Below are positions 40,124 to 49,081 of a stretch of 64,000 bases of DNA, one piece after another (position 1 is the first letter of the stretch; each line of letters starts with the position of its first letter). Made by a program: the position numbers and the translations under genes. Source of the DNA: Comamonadaceae bacterium (GTDB lineage Bacteria; Pseudomonadota; Gammaproteobacteria; Burkholderiales; Burkholderiaceae_C). Below the pieces are notes generated by a model that made no database searches, was not told the origin of the DNA, and saw only the letters and a program-made list of their open reading frames with translations. The stretch covers positions 184,118 through 248,117 of the forward strand of contig JAACZV010000002.1 in NCBI GenBank assembly GCA_009996515.1, given 5' to 3'.

Positions 40124-42292
40124 ATGCCCCTGACCACCTCCTGCCGCACCCTGGCCCAGGCCGCCGCGCTGGTCGCCAGCCTGATCTGCGCCCCGGCTCC
40201 GGCCGACACGCTCTTGCCGCCGGTCGCGGCCAAGCAGCCGCGCGACGTCAGCGTGCACGGCGACCGTCGCATCGACGACTACTTCTGGCTGCGCGAGAAG
40301 GACAACCCCGAGGTGCAGGCCCACCTGAAGGCCGAAGCCGCCTATGCCGACGCCTGGTTCAAGCCCCATGAGGCCGCAACCGAGCGGCTGTTCCAGGAGA
40401 TGAAGGGCCGGGTGCAGCAGCGCGACCAGGCCGTGCCGCAGCGCCAGGGCCGGTACTGGTACGGCAGCCGCACCGAGGAGGGCCAGCAGTACCCCATCTT
40501 CTTCCGCCGCCCGGCACAGGGGGCGGAGCGCGCCGACGACCCCAAGGCGCCCGAACAGCTGCTGCTGGACCTGAACGAGCTGGCCAGGACGCGCAAGTTC
40601 GTCAACCTGAACGGCATCGCCGTCAGCCCCGACGACCGGCTGCTGGCCTATGGCGTGGACAGCACGGGCGCGCGCGACTTCGAGCTGCATGTGCGCGACC
40701 TGGCCAGCGGCGAGGACCGCGTCGTCGCCAGCACGCCGCATGCCGACGCCTTCGTCTGGGCCGCCGACAGCCGGACACTGTTCTACGTGCGCCACAACCA
40801 AGCCCGGCGCTCGCACCAGCTCTGGCGCCACCGCCTCGGCGCCACGGCCGACGTGCTGGTGCATGAGGAACCCAGCGAGCTGTTCAACCTGACGCTGGCC
40901 AAGTCGCTGGACGGCCGCACGCTGCTGCTGGGCTCGCAGTCCAAGGACACGCAGGACTGGCGCGTGCTGCCGGCCGACCAGCCCGCAGGCCGCTGGCGGC
41001 AGGTGCTGCCGCGCCAGACCGGCCGGGAATACGCCGTCACGCCCTTCGGCCGCGAGCTGCTGCTGCGCATCAACGACCGCGGGCCCAACTTCCGGCTGCT
41101 GCGGCTGGCGATGAAGCCCGGCGTCGGCCCGCTGTTCGGCGCGAAAGACCTGGCGGCGGCGCGCGAGCTGATCCCGCACCGCGAGGACGCGATGGTGGAG
41201 CAGGTGGCCGCGTTCAAGACCCATGCGGTCGCGCAGGTCCGCGAGGGCGGCTCGGTGAAGCTGCGCATCTTCGCCATGGCCGGCGGCGCGCCTCGCGAGG
41301 TCGCGTTCCAGGAGCTCGCCTACAGCGCGGTGCTGGCCGGCCAGCGCGAGTTCGACGCGCCGCGCGTGCGCTTTGCCTACAACTCGCTGACGACACCCAC
41401 CCGCACCTACGAGGCCGACCTGGCGAGCGGCGAGCTGCAGCTGCTGAAGGAGGCGCCGGTGCAGGGCGGCTACGACGCGAGCCTGTACGCCAGCGAGCGC
41501 GTCTGGGTCACGGCGCCGGACGGCGTCAAGGTGCCGGTCAGCCTGGTCTACCGCAAGGACAAGCGCCGCGCCGGCCCGCAGCCGCTGCTGCTGTACGGCT
41601 ATGGCAGCTACGGCATTCCTAGCGACCCGCGCTTCGCCAGCCCGCGCCTGTCGCTGCTGGACCGCGGCGTCATCTACGCCATCGCCCACATCCGCGGCGG
41701 CGGCGACCTGGGCCGGCGCTGGTACCTGGACGGCAAGCTGGCCAAGAAGATGAACACCTTCACCGACTTCGTCGCCTGCGCCGAAGCGCTCGTGAAGCAG
41801 GGCTACACCCAGCCCAGCCAGCTCATCATCCACGGCGGCAGCGCCGGCGGCCTGCTGGTGGGGGCGGCCACCAACCTGCGGCCCGAGCTGTTCAAGGCCG
41901 TCGTCGCGCAGGTGCCCTTCGTCGACGTCCTCAACACCATGCTGGATGCCAGCCTGCCGCTGACCACCGAGGAATACATCGAGTGGGGCAACCCCAACCT
42001 GGCCGCCGAATACGCGTGGATGCGCGCCTACAGCCCTTACGACAACCTCAGGCCCGCAGCCTACCCGGCCCTGCTGGCCAAGACCGCGATCAACGACAGC
42101 CAGGTGCCCTACTGGGAGGCCGCCAAATACGTGGCCAAGCTGCGCACGCTGAACAGCGGCAGCGCGCCGGTGCTGTTCGACATCAACATGACGGCCGGCC
42201 ATGGCGGCGCGTCGGGCCGCTTCGACGCGCTGCGCGAGACGGCGCGCACCTACACCTTCATGCTGCAGCAATGGGGCTTGCTCGATGAGTGA
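40124..42292 (+). CDS. Exported prolyl oligopeptidase-family serine peptidase (oligopeptidase B-like)
   Basis: 722 residues. An N-terminal Sec signal (MPLTTSCRTLAQAAALVASL, cleavage near APADT) suggests export, unlike classical cytosolic PtrB. The propeller domain (about 40-430) starts YFWLREKDNPEVQAHLKAE, a PtrB signature. The catalytic domain carries YGSYGIPSDPRFASPRLSLL (about 495-515), AHIRGGGDLGRRWY, the nucleophile in IHGGSAGGLLVGA (about 570-582), acid in AKTAINDSQVPYWEAAKYV and base in TAGHGGASGR near the C-terminus. Expected to cleave short peptides after basic residues. Start at 40124 gives the signal peptide; the frame is open upstream. Confidence 0.9.
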   Translation: MPLTTSCRTLAQAAALVASLICAPAPADTLLPPVAAKQPRDVSVHGDRRIDDYFWLREKDNPEVQAHLKAEAAYADAWFKPHEAATERLFQEMKGRVQQRDQAVPQRQGRYWYGSRTEEGQQYPIFFRRPAQGAERADDPKAPEQLLLDLNELARTRKFVNLNGIAVSPDDRLLAYGVDSTGARDFELHVRDLASGEDRVVASTPHADAFVWAADSRTLFYVRHNQARRSHQLWRHRLGATADVLVHEEPSELFNLTLAKSLDGRTLLLGSQSKDTQDWRVLPADQPAGRWRQVLPRQTGREYAVTPFGRELLLRINDRGPNFRLLRLAMKPGVGPLFGAKDLAAARELIPHREDAMVEQVAAFKTHAVAQVREGGSVKLRIFAMAGGAPREVAFQELAYSAVLAGQREFDAPRVRFAYNSLTTPTRTYEADLASGELQLLKEAPVQGGYDASLYASERVWVTAPDGVKVPVSLVYRKDKRRAGPQPLLLYGYGSYGIPSDPRFASPRLSLLDRGVIYAIAHIRGGGDLGRRWYLDGKLAKKMNTFTDFVACAEALVKQGYTQPSQLIIHGGSAGGLLVGAATNLRPELFKAVVAQVPFVDVLNTMLDASLPLTTEEYIEWGNPNLAAEYAWMRAYSPYDNLRPAAYPALLAKTAINDSQVPYWEAAKYVAKLRTLNSGSAPVLFDINMTAGHGGASGRFDALRETARTYTFMLQQWGLLDE

Positions 42293-42524
42293 TGACTACT
42301 GGCGCCGCACCCGCCGCCTGACCGCCTGGCTGCTGCTGGCCTGGGGCCTGGTCGCCTTCGCGCCGGTCTACTTCGCGCGCGAGCTCAGCATCGAGGTGTT
42401 CGGCTGGCCGCTGGCGTTCTGGCTGGCCTCGCAGGGCGCGCTGCTGGGCTTCTGCGCCATCGTCATCGTCTACGCCTGGCGCATGAACCGGCTGGAGCGG
42501 GAGGGCGGCGAGCCGCGCTCCTGA
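42285..42524 (+). CDS. DUF4212 small membrane subunit, orphan
   Basis: 79 residues, two hydrophobic helices (TAWLLLAWGLVAFAPVYFA, about 11-29, and LAFWLASQGALLGFCAIVIV, about 42-62), N-terminal YWRRTRRL and C-terminal YAWRMNRLEREG. This is the DUF4212 pattern, the small subunit usually encoded directly before a sodium:solute symporter (ActP-like). Here no symporter gene follows; the next gene is on the other strand. The start overlaps the end of the peptidase gene by 8 bp, so the two are coupled. Confidence 0.8.
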   Translation: MSDDYWRRTRRLTAWLLLAWGLVAFAPVYFARELSIEVFGWPLAFWLASQGALLGFCAIVIVYAWRMNRLEREGGEPRS

Positions 42525-42531
42525 GCCAGCC

Positions 42532-43434
42532 TCAGTCGCCGGCCAGAAAGGCTTGCAGCAGGCCCGCCAGCGCCTCGGGCTGGTCGTGGTGCAGCATGTG
42601 GCCGGCGTCGTTCAGCACGGCGCGCTCCAACGCCGGCACCAGGGCCAGCCTGGCCTCGAAGTCCTCGCGGGGATAGCTGTTGCCCCAGAAGCGGGCCAGC
42701 TGGTCGTCGCTGCCCTCCACCCACAGCGTGGGCGCCGCAATGCGCTGCCAGCAGGCCAGCACCTCGGCCTTGCGATAGAGCACCGGGTTGGCCAGCTTGT
42801 GGGCCGGGTCGGCGTTGAGCCGGAAGCCCTCGGGCGTCTCGCGCGCCCAGTGCCCGGCCAGCCAGGCGGCCTTGTCGGCGGGCAGGCGGGGGTTGGTCTT
42901 CATCAGCCGCTGGGCCACGTCCGCCAGCGTGGCATAGGGTCGCAGCGAGGGCGGCTGCCTCAACTCGTCCAGCCAGCGGGCCAGCCGCTGCGGCGCGGCG
43001 GCCGGCGCCACGTCGGGCATGCCGAAACCCTCCAGGTTGACGAGGCGGCGCACCCGCTGCGGGCGCACGCCGGCATAGCTCATCGCGACATTGCCGCCCA
43101 TGCTGTGGCCCAGCAGATCCACCGGCGCGCCGGGGCTGACGGCGTCCAGCAGCGCATCCAGGTCGCCCAGGTAGTCGGGGAACCAGTAGCAGTCGGCGCC
43201 GGTCGTCGCGCTGAGGCCGAAGCCGCGCCAGTCCAGCGCGATGACCTCGCGTTCGTCCGCCAGCGCGTCGACGACGAACTGGAAGGAGGCGCCCACGTCC
43301 ATCCAACCATGCAGCATGACCAGCGGCGCGCGGCCGGGCAGGGGGGCGCCCCAGCGCAGCACGTGGTGGCGCAGGCCGCGCAGCGTGAGGAACTCGCCGC
43401 GGTGGGCGCGGCGCGGGGTGTAGACATCGGGCAT
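42532..43434 (-). CDS. Alpha/beta hydrolase
   Basis: 300 residues from the ATG at 43434; the frame upstream offers only a TTG. Oxyanion HGWMDVGASF (about 43-52), nucleophile elbow LLGHSMGGNVAMS (about 106-118), acid in WVEGSDDQLARF (about 235-246), base in NDAGHMLHHDQPEAL (about 275-290). Complete triad; probable esterase or C-C hydrolase-fold enzyme of unknown substrate. No signal peptide. Divergent from the acetyltransferase gene 33 bp away. Confidence 0.9.
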   Translation of the reverse strand: MPDVYTPRRAHRGEFLTLRGLRHHVLRWGAPLPGRAPLVMLHGWMDVGASFQFVVDALADEREVIALDWRGFGLSATTGADCYWFPDYLGDLDALLDAVSPGAPVDLLGHSMGGNVAMSYAGVRPQRVRRLVNLEGFGMPDVAPAAAPQRLARWLDELRQPPSLRPYATLADVAQRLMKTNPRLPADKAAWLAGHWARETPEGFRLNADPAHKLANPVLYRKAEVLACWQRIAAPTLWVEGSDDQLARFWGNSYPREDFEARLALVPALERAVLNDAGHMLHHDQPEALAGLLQAFLAGD

Positions 43435-43467
43435 ATCCGCACTGTAGGACAACGCAGTCGGTCGACA

Positions 43468-44004
43468 ATGGCGGCCATGCCCTCACGCCCCATCCTGCGC
43501 GCCGCGGAGCCGCGCGACCTGCCCGCCATCGTCCGCCTCATCACCGAACTCGCCGAGTTCGAGCACCTGACCCATCTGCTGGAGGTGACGCCCGAGAAGC
43601 TGGCGCCGCACCTGTTCGGCGATGCGCCGGTCGCGGAGTGCATGCTGGGCGAGGTGGACGGCGAGGTGGTCGCCTTCGCGCTGTACTACACCAATTTCTC
43701 GACCTTCCTGGCCAAGCCGGGCCTGTACCTGGAAGACCTGTACGTGCGCCCCGCCCACCGCCGCAGCGGCCTGGGCCGCTCGCTGCTGGTCTACCTGGCC
43801 CAGCTGGCCTGCGACCGCGGCTACGGCCGCTTCGAATGGACCGTGCTGGACTGGAACGAGGACGCCATCCGCTTCTACGAGAAGCTGGGCGCCACCGTCA
43901 TGCCGGAGTGGCGCATCTGCCGCCTGACGGGCGAGGCGCTGGAGCGCTACAGCGATGGTGGCCGGCCCAGCATGTGGTCGCCGTCGTCCTGGCTGGGCCT
44001 CTGA
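43468..44004 (+). CDS. GNAT N-acetyltransferase
   Basis: 178 residues (MAAMPSRPILRAAEP); the ATG at 43477 is a second option and neither has a clear ribosome-binding site. Full GNAT core: ILRAAEPRDLPAIVRLITEL at the N-terminus, YLEDLYVRPAHRRSGLGRSLLVYLA (about 88-112, acetyl-CoA motif R-x-x-G-x-G) and WTVLDWNEDAIRFYEKLGAT (about 124-143). The sequence resembles the diamine (spermidine) acetyltransferase-like group by ELAEFEH and LYVRP, but substrate assignment is not secure. Confidence 0.9.
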   Translation: MAAMPSRPILRAAEPRDLPAIVRLITELAEFEHLTHLLEVTPEKLAPHLFGDAPVAECMLGEVDGEVVAFALYYTNFSTFLAKPGLYLEDLYVRPAHRRSGLGRSLLVYLAQLACDRGYGRFEWTVLDWNEDAIRFYEKLGATVMPEWRICRLTGEALERYSDGGRPSMWSPSSWLGL

Positions 44005-44092
44005 GCCTGACGGCCCGGATGCGGGCAATCCATGAGGCCGGCCCGGGGCGCGCTGGCTAGCATTCGCCCCCTTGTCCCAATCGGGGTGGCCC

Positions 44093-45784
44093 ATGGCGGA
44101 AGACCGATACCCGCAGCTGCATGCCGAGTTCCGCTGGCAGCTGCCCCAGGACTTCAACATCGCCGAGGCCTGCTGCGGCCGCTGGGCGCGTGACACGCCG
44201 GACGCCACCGCGGTGCTGTTCGACAGCGAGAGCGGCTGCCGCGCCCATTACAGCTATGGCCAGCTGCAGCGCGCGGCCAACCGCCTGTCCAACGCGCTGC
44301 AGAGCCAGGGCGTGCGCCGTGGCCACCGCGTGGCCATCGTGCTGCCGCAGCGTTTCGAGACGGCCGTCGCCCACATCGCCCTCCAGCAGATCGGCGCGGT
44401 CGCCATGCCGCTGTCGCTGCTGTTCGGCGCCGAGGCGTTGGAGTACCGGCTGCAGGACAGCGGCGCCGTGCTGGCCATCGCCGCCTGCGAGGCGCTGCCG
44501 GCGCTGCGCGAGGTCAAGGCGCGCTGTCCGGCGCTGCGGCGCATCCTCGTCGTCGGCGAATGCCCGGTGGACTGCGACGAGCTGTCGTGGATGCCGGCCC
44601 TGCAGGCCGAGGCGGCCCGCTTCAAGCCGGTGGCCACGCGGGCCGACGACCCGGCCATCCTGATCTACACCAGCGGCACCACGGGCAACCCCAAGGGGGC
44701 GCTGATCCCGCAGCGTGCGCTGATCGGCAACCTGAGCGGCTTCGTCGCCAGCCAGAACTGGTTCGGCTTCGACCCCTTCGACCCGAGCAAGCCCAGCGAT
44801 GCGGTGTTCTGGAGCCCAGCCGACTGGGCCTGGACCGGCGGCCTGATGGACGCGCTGCTGCCCACGCTCTACTTCGGCCGCCCCATCGTCGCCTGGCAGG
44901 GCCGCTTCTCGGCGGCCAAGGCCTTCGAGCTGATGGCCAGCTACGGCGTCACGCACAGCTTTCTGTTTCCCACCGCGCTGAAGGCCATGATGAAGGCCGA
45001 GCCGCGCCCGCGGCGGCATGGCCTGAAACTGCGCGCGCTGATGAGCGCCGGCGAGGCGGTGGGCGACGCCGTCTTCGCCTGGTGCCGCGACGCGCTGGGC
45101 GTGCCGGTCAACGAGATGTTCGGCCAGACCGAGATGAACTACGTCGTCGGCAACTGCCAGGCGCTGTGGCCGGCCAAGCCCGGCAGCATGGGCCGGGCCT
45201 ACCCCGGCCATCGCGTGGCCGTCATCGATGACGAGGGCTTTGAGGTCGCGCCGGGCGAGGTGGGCGAGGTGGCCGTGCATGCGCGCGACCGCCATGGCCA
45301 GCCCGACCCGGTGTTCTTCCTGGGCTACTGGAACAACGAGGCCGCCACGCGGGCCAAGTTCACCGGCGACCCGGCGGACAGCTGGTGCCGCACCGGCGAC
45401 CTCGCGCGCATGGATGCCGACGGCACGTTCTGGTACGAGGGCCGGGCCGACGATGTCTTCAAGGCCGCCGGCTACCGCATCGGCCCGGGCGAGATCGAGA
45501 ACTGCCTGCTCAAGCACCCGGCCGTCGCCAACGCGGCCGTGGTGCCCAAGCCCGACGCCGAGCGCGGTGCCGTCGTGAAGGCCTATGTCGTGCTGGCCGA
45601 GGGCCATGCGGGCGATGCGGCGCTGGTGCAGGCGCTGCAGGCCCATGTGAGGGCGCGGCTGGCGCCCTATGAGTACCCCAAGGAGATCGAGTTCATTGAC
45701 GCGCTGCCGATGACGACCACCGGCAAACTGCAGCGCCGCGTGCTGCGGCTGCGCGAGCAGCAGCGTGCGGCGGCCGGCGGCTAG
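44093..45784 (+). CDS. AMP-dependent acyl-CoA synthetase
   Basis: 563 residues from the ATG at 44093, behind GGGGTGG. Acyl-adenylate-forming fold: P-loop ILIYTSGTTGNPKGALIP (about 188-205), DWAWTGGLMDALLPTLYFG (about 243-262), NEMFGQTEMNYVVGN (about 340-355), the TGD hinge in CRTGDLARMDADGTFWYEGRADDVFKAAGYRIGPGEIE (about 437-475, core motifs only) and catalytic lysine in MTTTGKLQRRVLR near the end. The pattern is that of medium/short-chain acyl-CoA synthetases (acetyl-CoA synthetase-like). Monocistronic; substrate unknown. Confidence 0.92.
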   Translation: MAEDRYPQLHAEFRWQLPQDFNIAEACCGRWARDTPDATAVLFDSESGCRAHYSYGQLQRAANRLSNALQSQGVRRGHRVAIVLPQRFETAVAHIALQQIGAVAMPLSLLFGAEALEYRLQDSGAVLAIAACEALPALREVKARCPALRRILVVGECPVDCDELSWMPALQAEAARFKPVATRADDPAILIYTSGTTGNPKGALIPQRALIGNLSGFVASQNWFGFDPFDPSKPSDAVFWSPADWAWTGGLMDALLPTLYFGRPIVAWQGRFSAAKAFELMASYGVTHSFLFPTALKAMMKAEPRPRRHGLKLRALMSAGEAVGDAVFAWCRDALGVPVNEMFGQTEMNYVVGNCQALWPAKPGSMGRAYPGHRVAVIDDEGFEVAPGEVGEVAVHARDRHGQPDPVFFLGYWNNEAATRAKFTGDPADSWCRTGDLARMDADGTFWYEGRADDVFKAAGYRIGPGEIENCLLKHPAVANAAVVPKPDAERGAVVKAYVVLAEGHAGDAALVQALQAHVRARLAPYEYPKEIEFIDALPMTTTGKLQRRVLRLREQQRAAAGG

Positions 45785-45828
45785 GGGGCGGCCGGGGCGG
45801 GCCGCTGCGCCGCAATGCGGCTCAACGC

Positions 45829-47532
45829 CTAGTCGACATGCACCCGGTTGCGCCCGCTGCGCTTGGCCGCGTAGAGGGCGCGGTCGGCGCGCCTGAGCAG
45901 GTTGTCGCCCTGCTGTTGCTGCTGCAGCGCGCCGCCGGCGATGCCCACGCTGATGCGCACGACCAGGCCCGGCGTGATGGCGGCCCAGTCATGCTCGGCG
46001 ACGGCCAGGCGCAGGCGCTCGCAGATTTCGGCAGCCTGCGGCGGCGCAATGCCCACCAGCACGGCCAGGAACTCCTCGCCCCCCATGCGGGCCATCAGGT
46101 CGGCGCTGCGCAGGCGGTGGCGCAGCAGCTGGGCCAGCTGCTGCAGCACGGCGTCGCCGACCGCATGGCCGTGGCTGTCGTTGATGCGTTTGAAATGGTC
46201 CACATCCAGCGCCGCCACGCTGATGACCTGGCCGGCCATGCGCGCGCCCTCCACCAGCAGCGGCAGCGCGAACTCGGCGTGGCGGCGGTTGTGCAGGCCG
46301 GTCAGCACGTCCTCGTGGGCCGCGCGGTCCAGCGCCATCGCATGCTCGCGCAGGCGCTGCTGCTCGCTCTCCAGATGGGCCGCGCGCGCGCGCTCGCGGC
46401 GGGCGTCGGCGGCGGCGCTGTCGGCGCGGGCCTGGGCCTGCTCGACCTGGTCGCGGATCAGGATGACCTCGGTCTGCAGCACCAGGTTGTCGCGGCTGAG
46501 CTGGCGGTCCAGGCCGACGAGCTCCTCCAGCCAGCTCAGCGCCTCGCGATACTGGCCGCAGGCCTTGTGCGTCTCGTACAGCGCGCGCATCAGCAGCCGG
46601 CGCAGCTTGGGCGGCGGCTCGGTGGCGGCCTGCAGCAGGGCCGTCAGCAGGCGCGCGGCCTGCAGCGGCTCGCCCTTCAGGCGCAGGAAGACGGCGCGCT
46701 GCATGTCGGCCTCGATGGCCAGCGTGTGGTAGCCATGGTCGTGGGCGATGTGGCCGAACTCGTTGAGCAGCGGCAAGGCCTCGTCGAGCAGGCCGCCGGC
46801 CAGCAGCGCGTTGACGAGGTTGGACAGGGCCACGGTCACCTGGAAGGGGCTGCCCGAGCGGCGCGCCCGCTCGGTGGCCTGCTCGGCCGCGCGGCGGGCG
46901 CTGGCCAGGGCCTCGGCCAGCAGCGGGGCGTCGCGCCCCAGCGCCTGGGCATCCTCGACGCGGCGCAGCCAGAAATAGGCCAGGTTGTTCTGGCAGGAGA
47001 ACAGCACCTCGGGCGTCCCGCTGGCGGTGGCGATCTCCATGGCCTGTTCGGTCGAGGCGCAGGCCTGGACCGGGTTCTCCAGGCTGGAGTAGGCCACGCC
47101 CACGCGGTTCAGCGCCCAGGCCTCGCGCACCGGGTCGGCGGCACGGCGGGCCGCGGCCAGGGCTTTCATGCCCGACTCCAGCGCGTCGCGGCCCATCAGC
47201 AGCTGGCCGTAGACATAGCACTGGCTGGTCAGCGCGTCGGCCAGCAGGCCATCCTCGCCCAGGCGTTCGGCCAGAGCCAGGGCCTCGGTGGCGTGGCGGG
47301 CGCTGGCGGTCAGCCGACCCAGGCGCGGGTATTGGTGGGCCAGCAGGGCCAGCGTCTGCGCGCGGCGGCGCAGTTCGGTGGGCGGGCAGTCCAGCAGCAA
47401 CTGCTCCAGTGCGTCACAGGAGGTCTGGTAGGCCCCGGCCATCGCGAGCTGGTGCGCGGCCGCGCAGGCGGCATCGAAGGCCGCGGCGTCGAAGCTGCCG
47501 GGGGAGGCAGGGGGAGCGAGCGGGTCAGGCAT
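45829..47532 (-). CDS. TPR-GGDEF diguanylate cyclase
   Basis: 567 residues. Residues about 15-350 are helical TPR-like repeats (LALLAHQYPRLGRLTASARH, EAWALNRVGVAYSSLENPVQ), a coiled coil follows (about 350-400), and the GGDEF domain occupies about 400-565. Active-site motif GGEEF at about 483-487 in RMGGEEFLAVLV, with an inhibitory I-site RSAD five residues before it, so it should make cyclic di-GMP and be product-inhibited. DVLTGLHNRRHAEFAL starts the domain. No membrane segment or signal peptide: a cytoplasmic cyclase controlled by protein or ligand binding to the TPRs. Confidence 0.93.
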   Translation of the reverse strand: MPDPLAPPASPGSFDAAAFDAACAAAHQLAMAGAYQTSCDALEQLLLDCPPTELRRRAQTLALLAHQYPRLGRLTASARHATEALALAERLGEDGLLADALTSQCYVYGQLLMGRDALESGMKALAAARRAADPVREAWALNRVGVAYSSLENPVQACASTEQAMEIATASGTPEVLFSCQNNLAYFWLRRVEDAQALGRDAPLLAEALASARRAAEQATERARRSGSPFQVTVALSNLVNALLAGGLLDEALPLLNEFGHIAHDHGYHTLAIEADMQRAVFLRLKGEPLQAARLLTALLQAATEPPPKLRRLLMRALYETHKACGQYREALSWLEELVGLDRQLSRDNLVLQTEVILIRDQVEQAQARADSAAADARRERARAAHLESEQQRLREHAMALDRAAHEDVLTGLHNRRHAEFALPLLVEGARMAGQVISVAALDVDHFKRINDSHGHAVGDAVLQQLAQLLRHRLRSADLMARMGGEEFLAVLVGIAPPQAAEICERLRLAVAEHDWAAITPGLVVRISVGIAGGALQQQQQGDNLLRRADRALYAAKRSGRNRVHVD

Positions 47533-47570
47533 TGAAGCCTGCCATTCTGCCTAGGCCCAGAATGCCGGCC

Positions 47571-48383
47571 ATGTCTGACAGCAGCATTTTCGGGGTCGAC
47601 TTCACGAGTGCGCCGCGCGCGGCCAAGCCCATCCGGGTGGCCGGCGGCCGGCGGCAGGGCGGCGTCGTCCGCCTGGACGGGCTGTTCGCACTGCCCAGCC
47701 TGCCGGAGTTTTCCGCCTGGCTGAGCCGGCCCGGGCCCTGGGTGGCGGGCCTGGACCTGCCCCTCGGTCTGCCGCGCGAGCTGGTCCAGCAGCTGGGCTG
47801 GCCCACCGACTATGCGGCGCTGATGGCCTATTACGCGGCGCTGAGCCGGGCCGAGATCCGCGACCGCTTCGCCGCCTTCTGCGACGCGCGGCCGGCGGGC
47901 GCCAAGTTCGCCCACCGCGCCTGCGACGGCCCGGCCGGCGCCAGCCCCAGCATGAAATGGGTCAACCCGCCGGTGGCCTGGATGCTGCACGCCGGCGTGC
48001 CGCGGCTGATAGCAGCCGGCGTGCACCTGCCGGGCCTGCTGGCCGGCGACGAGAGCCGCGTCGCGCTGGAGGCCTACCCGGGGCTGCTGGCGCGCGAGCT
48101 CGTCGGGCGGCGCTCCTACAAGAGCGACAGCAAGGCGGCGCAGACGCCAGAACGGCTGATCGCCCGCAAAGACATCGTCGACGCGCTGGAGCAGGGGCGC
48201 ACGCGGCTGGGGCTGCGGCTCAAGCTCAGCCATGCGCAGCGCGACGCACTGGTGGCCGACGCCAGCGGCGACAGCCTGGACGCGGTACTGGCCCTGCTGC
48301 AGGCGGCCTGGGCGGCCCAGCAGCCGCGCTACGGCTGGCCGCCGCAGGTGGATGCACTGGAGGGATGGATAGCCACCGCCTAG
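47571..48383 (+). CDS. DUF429 family protein (RNase H-fold)
   Basis: 270 residues from the ATG at 47571 (MSDSSIFGVDFTSAP); an ATG at 47562 is also in frame. The start FGVDFTSAP, then VAGLDLPLGLPRELV (about 58-72) and ALEAYPGLLARELVG (about 163-177), with C-terminal DSLDAVLALLQAAWAA, match DUF429 proteins, which are predicted RNase H-like nucleases because of spaced Asp/Glu residues. Biological role unknown. Divergent from the GGDEF gene. Confidence 0.82.
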   Translation: MSDSSIFGVDFTSAPRAAKPIRVAGGRRQGGVVRLDGLFALPSLPEFSAWLSRPGPWVAGLDLPLGLPRELVQQLGWPTDYAALMAYYAALSRAEIRDRFAAFCDARPAGAKFAHRACDGPAGASPSMKWVNPPVAWMLHAGVPRLIAAGVHLPGLLAGDESRVALEAYPGLLARELVGRRSYKSDSKAAQTPERLIARKDIVDALEQGRTRLGLRLKLSHAQRDALVADASGDSLDAVLALLQAAWAAQQPRYGWPPQVDALEGWIATA

Positions 48384-48462
48384 GCTTTCAAGTGGGGCGG
48401 GCGCCGATGGCGCGGCATCGCTGCCGCCGAAGCGACCCCGCGCCCGTCATAGGAGGTTCCTC

Positions 48463-49065
48463 ATGAGCTATCACCTGGAAGGCCGCCTGCTGGAGGTCTG
48501 CAACTGCCGCGTCCTGTGCCCCTGCTGGATAGGCGAGGATCCCGACAACGGCACCTGCGACACCATCGTGTCCTGGCATGTCGACAAGGGCACGATAGAC
48601 GGCGTGGACGTCGGCGGCCGCACCATTGCCGCGGTGGCCCATGTGCCGGGCAACATCCTGAAGGGCAACTGGACGGCGGCCATCTTCATCGACGACCAGG
48701 CCTCCCAGGCCCAGGAGGAGGCGCTGCTCAAGGTCTATACCGGCCAGGCCGGCGGGCCCATCGCCGACCTCGCCCAGCTGATCGGCACCGTGGTGTCGGT
48801 GGAGCGCGCGCCCATCCGCTTCGACGTGACGGGCGGCAAGGGCACGCTGGCGATAGGAACGGACTACTACGCCGAGCTCGAGCCCTATCTGGGCGCCACC
48901 GGTGGCCAGACCACCTTGTCGGACACGGTGTTCTCCACGGTGCCCGGCGCGCCGGTGTTCGTCGGCAAGGCGCCGACCTACCGCTCCAAGAATGCCGCGA
49001 TCGGCATCGCCCTGGACATCAAGGACCACAACGCGCTGCAGAGCACCTTCGTCTTCGACGCCTGA
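48463..49065 (+). CDS. DUF1326 protein with a Cys-rich N-terminus
   Basis: 200 residues starting behind GGAGG. The N-terminal LEVCNCRVLCPCWIGEDPD (about 10-28) contributes four cysteines in C-x-C-x4-C-x-C spacing, a likely metal-binding or redox site; a fifth Cys follows in NGTCDTIVSW. The rest is beta-rich (VDVGGRTIAAVAHVPGNILK, SVERAPIRFDVTGGKGTL). This is the DUF1326 pattern. The next gene encodes its common neighbour, a DUF2182 membrane protein, so they probably form one system. Function unknown. Confidence 0.88.
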   Translation: MSYHLEGRLLEVCNCRVLCPCWIGEDPDNGTCDTIVSWHVDKGTIDGVDVGGRTIAAVAHVPGNILKGNWTAAIFIDDQASQAQEEALLKVYTGQAGGPIADLAQLIGTVVSVERAPIRFDVTGGKGTLAIGTDYYAELEPYLGATGGQTTLSDTVFSTVPGAPVFVGKAPTYRSKNAAIGIALDIKDHNALQSTFVFDA

Positions 49066-49081
49066 ACGGCCGGGGCCGCCC

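Noticed and set aside
39938..42271. Minus-strand frame opposite the prolyl oligopeptidase-family gene
   Set aside because: No recognisable motif, while the plus strand encodes a complete peptidase with signal peptide and triad.
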